From the NCBI RefSeq assembly GCF_000090795.2, contig NW_003546274.1:317171-381170 (forward strand): a stretch of 64,000 nt of DNA. Direction: 5' to 3'. A model generated the notes under the pieces. It was not told the origin of the DNA and searched no databases. It was given only the letters and a program-made list of their open reading frames with translations. The translations under genes were made by a program, and so were the position numbers. This document shows, piece by piece, positions 55,301-64,000 of the stretch (the first letter of the stretch is position 1; the number at the start of each line of letters is the position of its first letter). Origin of the DNA: Amphimedon queenslandica (lineage: Eukaryota; Porifera; Demospongiae; Haplosclerida; Niphatidae).

Positions 55301-57004
55301 CTAGGATCAGCGACCGAGTTGGAGCTAGACCAAGAAACAGTACGGGACCTCTTTGGCCGTGATGCCTCAGTAGTAGGATTATCACCGTTCCTTCTCTTTA
55401 GTATAGGGGCGGGTAGATAGAACGGATAAAAGTCAGCAGGTGGAGGAGTGTCTTCGTTATCACGGACACCATCACTGCCTTCTTGTTGCTCAAGTCTTTG
55501 CTGTTTCAGTTGTTTTTGTCTTCGTTGAGACTTTCCATAAGACAACTTTGCAGGTAGAAACGAAGGTAGGAGGGTCACTTGGCTAGAAAATTTGACTTTC
55601 CTACTACAAAAAATAGATATTAAATTACATGTATTGCAAATACTCTATTATCGTACAATGTATGTGCATGTCACATGCATGTAAGAATGTCACACACGTG
55701 TAAGAATGTCCTCTGTGACTACATTCATATTATGTATAGCTGTACATGTACTTACTTGGCTGACATATCATCAAGACTATCAATGTTCTCCTCCTCCTTT
55801 TCTTCGTTCATATCTTCTTTCTCCTCCTCCTCCTCCTCTGTCTCTTCCATCCCTAATTCTCTTGGTTTGTCTGGACTAAGTACAACTTGAGCAGGAACAG
55901 GAGGACTGGCGCTGCTGCTGCCACTAGCAAACTCCATCAGTGCGTGTATTGAACTAGACAATTGACTGTGATACAACTCATCTCTTGAAACACTTCTCTC
56001 CTCCTCCTCATCATCACTATCAATAAACTACACAACAAAACAAAAATTAATAGTAAAATTCAAGTATAAATTACACAATGCATGTAAGACCTATCATATA
56101 CTACATGCACTATTAGCTTACGTAAACTCTTCTCTTTCTTGGGTGCCATACTGCTGGCCCTTGCACGTCTTCTTCATCTTCTTCAGAGCTCAAGTCCAGC
56201 ACAAAGTCATTATTCTTTACACTTTTCTTGGGTCTGAGGAGTTGAGCAAGCTTTCGTTTACTGAGTCTCTCCAGACGAATCTCAAAGTCTTTTAGCTTTG
56301 GGAGGCACGTGTGTGCTGATGGTGACGATTCTAAAGGTGGGAATGGCTGGCAATAAGAGCCTGGATCAATGACTGGTGAGTTAGCGGGAGAGAAAGGATC
56401 AATGAGTGAGGAATCAATGAGTAGAGGAGGAAGATGATTAAAAGAGAGAGAGTTAGGGGAGAGAGTGACAGGATCGATGAGCGGAGAATCAGGAGGACTT
56501 GGTGAAGATGAAACAGAGTGGAAATGAGTAGAGAGACCTGATGGCTCCAATGGAGGCTCTGGTGATGAAGGATTTGATAGGTCTAATCGCGGGTCCGGTG
56601 ATGCAAGATAAGGCGGAGGAGTAGGAGAGAATGAGCGATGATTGGGAGTAGTAAGGGAAAGTGAATCGTTGAGGTAACGATCTTTGGTGTCCATTAAAAT
56701 AAGAGCCGACTGATCCTGTGATACACCCAATCCATTACTAGTTAACAAAAATAATTTTACTACTAATAATAATAGGATAGATAGATATACATAAATAATA
56801 TAAGGTGCATGTATCAGTTCAATAATAATTATTATTCAAGTGGTTTCAATTCAATTATACAGCATTCTTCCACAATGAATTTACTTACTCGCAATACACA
56901 ATATCTTGTCTGTTCCTAATCCCCTCTGTGTCTTCAGGATCAGGTTTTCCTGTCTCAGTAGGCATATGGATCACAGGCTCACCCTTCCTCACGTCAGCAG
57001 CCAT
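49303..57004 (-). CDS. Large unrecognised, Ser/Thr-rich, probably nuclear protein
   Basis: Seven exons on the reverse strand, starting MAADVRKGEPVIHMPTETG (57004), join with consistent phases to about 2,230 residues. In order: a Pro/Ser-rich region; basic-acidic KRKLAQLLRPKK and LDLSSEEDEEDV; a Glu-rich stretch (56 kb region); RKVKFSSQV, a possible PP1-docking KVxF motif; basic KKKKKKGKG; and a helical, perhaps folded, region (GSLWLLKEPVYCNLASRCV, VDIEWPFWRQVSVLAIAI, PPYCDICKLPLPSL with a CxxC). Then come repeats of SSGNITSLPSSGP, a long Ser/Thr/Pro region with SATHSNAVPQ repeats and KKGGGKKGGGKKK, and a C-terminal folded-looking end (LLLSVIHRDDCSEADITMSL, AVWFSLGLVNVEPGYKLPL). I do not recognise a family. 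Nuclear location is inferred from the basic clusters. Its upstream neighbour ADSL is on the same strand. Confidence 0.75.
51117..51240. repeat. 30-bp coding repeat in the Ser-rich gene
   Basis: Four near-identical units of gctgattgaggaacagcatt then tgaatgagta on the plus strand, encoding repeated SATHSNAVPQ on the sense strand. Confidence 0.9.
52310..52600. repeat. Palindromic-family copy in intron of the Ser-rich gene
   Basis: About 1.5 degenerate units: tttgaagaaacttaaattta, gtgaatcagctcaaacttta, attctctcccagccaatatt and accctgtactacagtagtaa. Confidence 0.75.
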
Positions 57005-57223
57005 GTTTAAGCAGGACACGATCCGGATACCTCTGTATACTTCGTTATTGAGCATGCGCAGTAATATTATCACGTGATTCAGTTGAGGCATGCATGCATG
57101 TGGCAATCGATATGCCGCATTGCTTTGTGCCTGAGACATAGCTGCAGAATGGTGGAATATTTTATACACACAGTAATAGTTATGCACGCAGTCAAAATAT
57201 AAATCTGTTGTAATATATAGTAC

Positions 57224-59771
57224 TTATATTGTTAGTTCTGCAGTATGAACATCTAAATGTTCTTTGTAATGCAATAATGCAGGCTGAACCTCTTCACTCA
57301 GAAACTCATCAACCTACAGCAAATATTATACAAATAATATAAAGAGTAATTAATGAGTATACCTGTTCAGCAGCTCTACCAGTGAATAATGCTGGATTCA
57401 GTAGCTCTGAGAGTCTTTCATGAATTGGAGCAAAGTAAGATGATTTCTTTATTCTTTCAACGAGATCATTCTCTCCTCCATCTTGCTTCACAACAGCCCC
57501 TGCTTTGTGTGACAATACTCTAATATTCTCATGACACTCCTATGAATCATTAATACAAACAAGATGATCTCAGAATTGTAATGCTTAGTAGATATACTTG
57601 TCTATTTGCTCCTAGTTTGACCATCTCCATTATGATAGTCTCAGTTGCCATAAAAGGAAGCTCTTGCGATATGTGTCTCTCTATAACCTAATGATAAAAT
57701 ATTAACTATATGTAGATTCATATAATCTAACCTTGGGGTATACAACAAGGCCTTCGCTAATATTCTGCAATGTAAGCAGGAGAGAATCAGCAGTCAAGAA
57801 ACCCTCTGAGAGACTGAGCCGCCTATTAGCACTGTCATCAAGGGATCTCTCTAACCACTGGACAGCGAATGTTTGCTGTGTGTTTGATACTAATGACATG
57901 AGGTAGCGTGAGAGGGAACAGCACCTTTCACTTCTCATTGGGTTTCTTTTATAAGGCATTGCACTGGACCCTAACACAAAATATCATAATAGCTAAAAGT
58001 CTTATACTGTACCTATTTGATCTTTTTCAAATGGTTCTTCTAGCTCTTTCTGATTTGCAAGTAAACGTATGTCAGTACATATCTACGTACAGATGCATTT
58101 TAACATTAATTATGCTGTGTGGGTGTATAACTTATCCCTTTACTTTGTGTATAGAAGCACCAAGTCCTCCTAATGCACACAAGACATTATAATCCTGTTT
58201 ACGTGAGTATGTCTGGCCAGTTATAGTGAATACTCTAGAGTAAAATATAAAATATTATATCATGTAGACATAATAAATAATAATTATATCAAAAACAAAG
58301 GTTAACTAACTTGTCAAAACCAGCCATTTTTGTTACTTTCTTATCTAATTCTTTTACCTAAGGGTATCATTATAAACTTTTATACACAAAAGCTTGTTGC
58401 TAACCTTTGAATGGTCACCATTAAATAATACTAGGAAACTTGCTTGAGTTCCTGTCGTTCCTTTGACCCCACGAAACCGAAGCTCTGACTTAGCGTGCTC
58501 CAGATTACGTAAATCAACCAATAAGTCATTAATCCACATACACGCTCTCTTTCCAACTGTTGTTAATTGTGCTGGTCTATTGTACAAAAAGATTGATCAC
58601 TCCCTCTTCCTTGCTGTCAGAGTTTCCCACAAAGCATGCTAAGTGAGCTAAACAGCAGCTTCATTAGCTGACATGTAGTACTGTAGATGGCATTTAGAGC
58701 AACTTAAAAAATTCATTAAAAATCCAAATTTGATTGGAATCAGCTCAAAGTTGATACTAAGCATAAGGACAAGTATGTGTATCAGAAAAAAATTATAAAA
58801 ATGAAGAATTCTCTCCTAGCCATTTTTGACAAAATTTCATCAAAGACCCAAGGCTATAGCCTTTGATCATTGGCCCAATTTTTGAACAACTTTAAAAATT
58901 CATAAAAAAATCCAAATTTGATCAAAATCAGCTCAAAGTTGAAATACAACATAAGGACATGTAAACGTATCAGAAAAAATTATAAGAATGGAAAACTCTC
59001 TCCTTGTGAATTTTGCCAAAATACCCTGTACTATAGTACTGGGTGACTGCAGGGATCTTGGGACCAATTTTTGAGCAACCTGGCAAGAAGCTGCATGAGC
59101 ACTATGTCAAAATAACCCTGCTTACTCTCTCTCTCTTAGCTCACTGAAAGTGTGTAAAACCAAGAGTAGGCTGGTCTCTATGACTTCTAGCAAATTTTGA
59201 CAATCTATCAATACAGCAGGCTAGCTACAAATATAACAAATATAATAATACATGCTCCTTTTCTTTACTTTGGGAAGTAAAATATCCAACCCATCTCTCA
59301 TAGCAATCAAATCCTAATTAAAAGTAGCAATTAGATAATTAAGCACAATATATTACTAACAGTATTATCCCCAACATAGCAAGACGTAGCTCCTAAATGA
59401 ATGATAGGGCCAGCTAATGGACAGCAGGTGGCAAATGTGTGTACGTGAGCCATAACATCGTGACGTCTTTTCTTTTCTTCTTCTTCGGCTTTCGTGAAGT
59501 CGATATTATCTAAATTATCTTCCATTTCTTTCAACTGCTCCTCAGTTATATCAAGCCCCAACTCCTAAAGGAATCACAAGTAGTGATGATCAATGATTGA
59601 AAACATGGTGGGCTCTAGAACCTTTTCTGCTTTAGCTAAATAGAACCACAGTCGTCTCCACGTACCAAATTTTTTTCTTTCAGAAAAATTGTGCCTCATC
59701 TCCCAACTAGCGTAACGGCTAGAGAGAGGGCTCCGCCACAAAGTGAAAGTGTCTTCAGGGCCAGATGCCAT
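57224..59771 (-). CDS. ADSL: Adenylosuccinate lyase
   Basis: Reverse-strand exons from ATG 59771 ([20 protein letters not shown]) include 59771-59622, 59564-59361, 59313-59269, 59204-59145 and 58576-58405, and continue to the stop at 57224. Landmarks: [75 protein letters not shown], the superfamily signature [32 protein letters not shown] and [15 protein letters not shown]. This tetrameric enzyme cleaves SAICAR and adenylosuccinate in purine synthesis. The small exon 59204-59145 joins phase-2 to exon 58576-58405 across a repeat-bearing intron, restoring the HFQPAQ motif. Its start is 214 bp from receptor-like gene A. Confidence 0.96.
58619..59065. repeat. Palindromic-family array with leading module in ADSL intron
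   Basis: A leading stretch with cacaaagcatgctaagtgag (about 58630) matches the one at about 5733. Two units follow: ccaaatttgattggaatcag and ccaaatttgatcaaaatcag, and a palindrome ataccctgtactatagtact at about 59022. Confidence 0.85.
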
Positions 59772-59985
59772 TTTAGTATTAATAACTAGTTGTAGTTATT
59801 AAAATAATAACTATTAATAACTAGCTCTAGTTATAAAATAATATTTCCAGTTATTAATAATGACATCACCACTAAATATCATACTTTAAAAACCACAAGC
59901 AAGCTGACAAATTAGCTAGGAATGCAAAGTTATTGTAGCTGAACAGCAGTGTCTGGCTGAACAGTGAAGATCAATGATTAAAGAA
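59772..59985. promoter_or_regulatory. Bidirectional promoter ADSL / receptor-like gene A
   Basis: 214 bp between divergent starts. Contains short inverted ACTAGTT...AACTAG-type sequences around 59783-59835. No TATA box. Confidence 0.4.
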
Positions 59986-61952
59986 ATGTCCCCAATCTCC
60001 TTTTTGTGCAAATTGTTCGCATTCACCTTATTTCTGGCTGCTGCAAGTAAGGATTCTGGCCTATCTCTGCTTTGTATTGAAGCAAATTTGTTTATTTTAT
60101 AGCATCTGCTAATGTCTGCTCTCGTTTCCTTCCTTCACCAAGTAATAATGGTGGATTATTTACTGGTGGTGTACAATTACTCATTCCTTCATGGACCTTC
60201 TCTTGTCAAGGAGTTATTAATAATTGGTTTGCTCATGTCACTGGTAATACATCAGTTACTGTTGGGAGTGGAATTGAGTTTCAAGTATTAAAACCAGATC
60301 CTGTTAAGAGTAATGTCTACAATCTTATATATGGTAATACGTATGGAAAAGGTGGGGAATCATTTAATGGCAGTAGAATAGAAATCGATGCTTTAAATAC
60401 TGGTTCACAAGCAAATCTTCCAGTACGTCCAGGCTATATAGTAGGAGTATACATTGATTCAAATGCAGTTAATAAGTTAAGTCTAATATATGAAGACACA
60501 GCAGAAGATATTGATATATACTACTGGGAGAATCTAACAGGACGAATGTGTGATCTTTCTTTATGTGATGCCAAAGTGATGAGAGGAGTAAGACCATTAA
60601 TTGGTTGGACATTCAGTAAGTGTTCATTGTGTTTTTTATTATTAGTTATTATTTTTGTAGGCAATATTACGAGTGAGAGTACCCTATCATCTCAAGAGAA
60701 CACAATAGAGTTATTAAGAAGTAATGCTAATCCTCAATATTGCAATGATAGCACTTCAGCAATCACAAACTGCTCATTGTTGCCAAGTACTAGTAGCGCT
60801 GAGATAACAATGTCTTCACTGCATACTTCCATAACAAGTTCACAGTCTTTGCTGTACACAAGCAGCAGCACTTCAAAGGAATACTTCCATACTACTACTA
60901 ATTCCATTGAAGGTAATTGATAACAGGATTATGCTATAAACAGACACACACAGCACTAATGATATCATGTGTGTGTATCGCAATGTGTGATTTCACCCAC
61001 TCACTCACTGTACATATGTAATCTATTATAGGTAAAACTTCATCATCGCTAATTCCTTCTCATAGTACTTCTCCTACAATGCAAGCTTCTTCTCCTATAA
61101 TACAAGCTTCTTCTACAGCAACTACAGTATCTTCTACAGCAAATACAATATCTCCTACAGCAGCTACAATATCTCCTACAGCTCTAAGCAATGGGGGAAC
61201 TTCAACTCAATTCTTTTTCATTTTAGGTGTATCAGTTGCTGCACTTCTAATCATCATCATTGTCCTTTTACTTGTCTTAATTTTCCTGTTTGGCTACAAG
61301 TGCATTAAGAGATGTCGTAGTGAAAGACTTGCCAATAAGACGATAGTAGACTCTGCTAGAAATACAACTGGACAAAGTATGACATCATTGAGCATCATGC
61401 GCATGGTTGCAATTCAAATGTGTGATTGTAATTATAGTAAAGAAATACTGTAATGGGATATCAAATATCTGTCTCTACTATACTCCATCCTCCTACATGT
61501 TTTTCCCATAGAAAAGACATGTATCTTTAGCAAATAATTAAGCTCCAGGTGTTAGCATTTTTGCTAATTATGTTAACCCATGCAATTGCAAGGGATTGTT
61601 TACCACTTGATTGATAGTGTATAGCTACAAAATAAGCTTAAATAAATGTTATTTTTCCTTTTTAGATCCTCATATATCAACGGGTGTCAATCCTTCATAT
61701 CATCAACACTCAATCATTACTGCAGCTGGTCCTACATGCAACACAGAGAGAGAGGAAGGGATTCAAATGAAAGAGGGACAACAGAATTATGAATTGGTTG
61801 ATAGCAATAAATATGATGACATTCATGTTTATTTCCAGCCTGACCCACCTCATGCTATCAAGGCTAAGCTCCATACTTATGGGAATGTCGCTAATAACAA
61901 TTCAAAGTGGAATGAATATGGTCCTATATATGAGGACACTGATACATTGTAG
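59986..61952 (+). CDS. Type I receptor-like protein A (tandem paralogue pair)
   Basis: Five exons (59986-60046, 60103-60615, 60661-60912, 61032-61376, 61666-61952) give 485 residues. Signal peptide 1-20 (MSPISFLCKLFAFTLFLAAA); ectodomain to about 205 with FTGGVQLLIPSWTFSCQG, VTVGSGIEFQVLKPDPVK, VRPGYIVGVYIDSN and TGRMCDLSLCDAKVMRGVRP; a Ser/Thr stalk with repeats of ISPTA/VSSTA; transmembrane helix about 335-363 (LLIIIIVLLLVLIFLF) followed by KCIKRCR; and a tail of about 120 residues with seven tyrosines, among them NYELVDSNKYDDI, HTYGNV and GPIYEDTDTL. Exon 2 is nearly identical in DNA to the paralogue at 62058 except for a central island. I do not recognise the ectodomain family. Tail motifs suggest tyrosine-phosphorylation signalling or endocytosis, which is inference. 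Confidence 0.8.
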
Positions 61953-62057
61953 TTTTTATAGTCTAAGTTTTTTATTGTTTATTAAAAAAATAACTTTTTG
62001 GAGTTTTAGGGTGTGGCTCATGATCTCAACACCCACGAATTTGCTTTGTAAGAAGCT

Positions 62058-63503
62058 ATGTTCCTGTTTCTCAAGCTGTTTCTTTTTCTCTGCTCTACGA
62101 TTAGTAGTAAAATCACGCTTGCTAATGTCTGCTCTCGTTCCCTTCCTTCATCAAATGGTACCGGTGGTGTATTCACTGGTGGAGTACAATTACTCATTCC
62201 TTCATGGACCTTCTCTTGTCAAGGAGTTATTGATGATTGGTTTGCTCATGTCACTGGTAATACATCAGTTACTGTTGGGAGTGGAATTGAGTTTCAAGTA
62301 TTAAAACCAGACCCTGTTAAGAGTAATGTCTACAATCTTATATATGGTAATATGTATGGAGCTAATTTTGGTGGTGTTGAAAGTGCAATTGGTACTAGAA
62401 TAGAATTAGATGTCATTGGGCAACATCTCCCAGTACGTCCAGGCTATATAGTAGGAGTATACATTGATTCAAATGCAGTTAATAAGTTAAGTCTAATATA
62501 TAAAGACACAGCGGAAGATATTGATATTTATTATTGGGAGAATCTAACAGGACGAATGTGTGATCTTTCTTTATGTGATGCCAAAGTGATGAGAGGAGTA
62601 AGACCATTAATTGGTTGGAATTTTAGTAAGTGTACATTATGCATTTTGATGCTAATTAATTATTTTGTAGGGAATATTACTAGTGAGAGTACCCTAATGA
62701 CTCAAGAGGGCACAGTACAGTTACTGAGATCCAATTCACCTGAATATTGTAATGAAACTGAAGTATCATCATGTTTTCTACCTTCAGAATCAGTAGAACC
62801 AACAATGTCCACTACACTCATTCCATCATCATCATCATCATACAGGTAAATATATAATATTTTTACAGATTTTACTTATAACTATACATAATGTCTCTCT
62901 TATCTTTCTCTAATAGCTCGTTTTTAATTTCATCATTGCCCTTCTCTCCTTCTTTTATATCAACTCCTCTGTCCTCTTCTCCATTAATTGCCCCCTCTTC
63001 TCCAATAACTATTCCTTCATCTTCTCCAACTCAAGGAGAGGATGATGGTAGTGTCCTCATAATTCAAGTATCTTTAGCTATTGGTTTAATAATTACATTA
63101 ATCATGATTTTTGTAATCATTTTATGTTCATACTGTCTGTATAGAAACAAGGCCAGTATTAAGTTAGTGACTCCTCAATCTATAGGCAGCACAAACAACA
63201 TAGGTAGGCCATGAATATGAAATTAAATTTCATTTCATTTTATGACAGTAGGTGATGTAACAAATGATGCTAATCCTTGCTATGGTGTGAATGTCACTAG
63301 TGCTGGTAATGATATTGTTGTATATGATGAACTGAATAACACCAGTGATTCACAACATATGATCACAAGTTAGTTTTACTGATGTAAGGACTGTGTTTGT
63401 TAAATGTCATATAGCTACTGAGGCCAACCCTTGCTATGGAATAAGTAATGAAAGTCAACTTCCTAGTGGTATGGAGCCAGGAGATGATGATGACTATATA
63501 TAA
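62058..63503 (+). CDS. Type I receptor-like protein B (tandem paralogue pair)
   Basis: Five exons (62058-62625, 62671-62845, 62917-63203, 63249-63368, 63415-63503) give 412 residues. The signal peptide (MFLFLKLFLFLCSTISS) and ectodomain share one exon, unlike gene A where an intron follows the signal. The ectodomain shares nearly all residues with A (SWTFSCQGVIDDWFAHVTGN, LIYKDTAEDIDIYYWENLTG) apart from a variable island at about residues 105-135. Then a Ser/Pro stalk, a transmembrane helix at about 295-321 (LAIGLIITLIMIFVIILCS) and a tail of about 90 residues unlike A: ANPCYGVN, DIVVYDELNN (fits the ITIM pattern V-x-Y-x-x-L) and ANPCYGIS, ending DDDDYI. The NPCYG unit occurs on two successive tail exons. 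Family unknown. Confidence 0.8.
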
Positions 63504-63903
63504 TCAGTGTTATTCACATTTCATTCATTAGTTTTAATAATATAATGGTTACTTGTTTGTTTTTAGAGCTTAATGTACAAGCATAAACTAAGACTCCATT
63601 TGAACTGTTGCATAAACTGCTTTGTTATTATTTTCATGTAACTGACATATGCTTAATGATAGATACATTCATGAATGATTGATTTACTGTATTTGATTCA
63701 CACTAGTGAATGATCAAGGGCATATAACATACTCTGTCATGTAATAATTGTGATTTATAGCTTTAACAACCCACTTGCTTGATTAACATGCTCAGTAGAA
63801 AAATGTGTTAAAACAAACAATGAATGGTCTGATCAGTTGCACATACACAAGAATATTTCCAGCTATAACAGGTAAAGTGGTCTGATTGTCAAGTCATACA
63901 ACA
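63504..63903. other. Spacer after receptor-like gene B
   Basis: 400 bp, AT-rich; the 3' UTR of gene B and probably the promoter of a following gene. No repeat family seen. Confidence 0.4.
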
Positions 63904-64000
63904 ATGCCTCCTCGCCAATCTCCTTTTACTTCTTTGCTACTTTTTTTATTGGCACTCATTCATCTCTACCCCAGTATGAAGGGCAGGGGCAGCTGATGAC
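63904..64000 (+). CDS. Possible first exon of a further secreted or membrane protein (cut by window edge)
   Basis: ATG at 63904 opens MPPRQSPFTSLLLFLLALIH, a typical signal peptide (basic n-region, hydrophobic core), and stays open until 63993. A donor cagtatga-type site (about 63972) could end the exon, as in gene A where the signal peptide has its own exon. Spacing and orientation suggest a third member of the cluster, but no ectodomain is visible within the window. Confidence 0.35.

Noticed and set aside
61789-62304. 171-codon frame spanning the end of gene A and start of gene B
   Set aside because: Out of frame with both receptor genes; arises from their overlap in an alternative frame.

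Overview
This is eukaryotic, animal DNA. It is AT-rich and gene-dense, with short spliceosomal introns (often 45-100 bp, GT...AG) and densely packed genes. Gene content is metazoan: an IFT27-type GTPase, CCP110, a septin, a forkhead factor, a NIDO-AMOP-VWD-EGF membrane protein, a dispanin and an unconventional myosin. Compactness, style of intergenic DNA and several unfamiliar surface proteins suggest a sponge, perhaps a demosponge such as Amphimedon. That is an inference from style, not a match I could run. A 10-base N run at 4603-4612 marks draft assembly.

Layout. 1-1476 (-) 5' part of NOL10, leaving the window on the left. 1725-2639 (+) ribosomal protein L10. 2866-3099 (-) ROMO1. 3230-3988 (+) an unfamiliar cysteine-rich single-pass protein. 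4087-8869 (+) a large unrecognised polytopic membrane protein. 9096-9642 (-) dispanin/CD225. 9821-11952 (+) IFT27. 12049-16643 (+) a 17-exon NIDO-AMOP-VWD-EGF type I membrane protein. 17336-21598 (-) a septin with an apparent N-terminal EF-hand pair. 21786-24761 (+) CCP110 with a repeat-expanded tail. 25166-34952 (-) a divergent myosin with an SH3-like tail. 35695-36543 (-) a single-exon forkhead gene. 36936-44746 (+) TSEN54, reconstructed from nine exons across 7.8 kb. 44955-47189 (-) ARPC1. 47419-48850 (+) mu-crystallin (CRYM). 49303-57004 (-) a roughly 2,230-residue unrecognised protein. 57224-59771 (-) adenylosuccinate lyase. 59986-61952 and 62058-63503 (+) two tandem, closely related type I receptor-like genes. 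A probable further signal-peptide exon starts at 63904.

Organisation. Seven gene pairs are head-to-head with only 130-392 bp between start codons, so shared bidirectional promoters look like the local rule. Most other neighbours are tail-to-tail or closely tandem. Two pairs may link cilium/centriole or cytoskeletal functions (IFT27 with dispanin; septin with CCP110), but no operon-like functional grouping is evident.

Non-coding content. Introns carry a family of AT-rich units with a period of about 175-195 bp, centred on the palindrome CCCTGTACTATAGTACAGGG or derivatives, at ten sites. There is also an 80-bp hairpin-ended insertion element in two copies, three MITE-like elements, an 860-bp inverted repeat, a 41-bp minisatellite, and many GA, AAT and TGTACA tracts. 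The best candidates for undescribed biology are the tandem receptor pair (near-identical ectodomains with a variable island and different tyrosine-bearing tails), the EF-hand-septin fusion, and the palindromic repeat with its hairpin-ended insertion.
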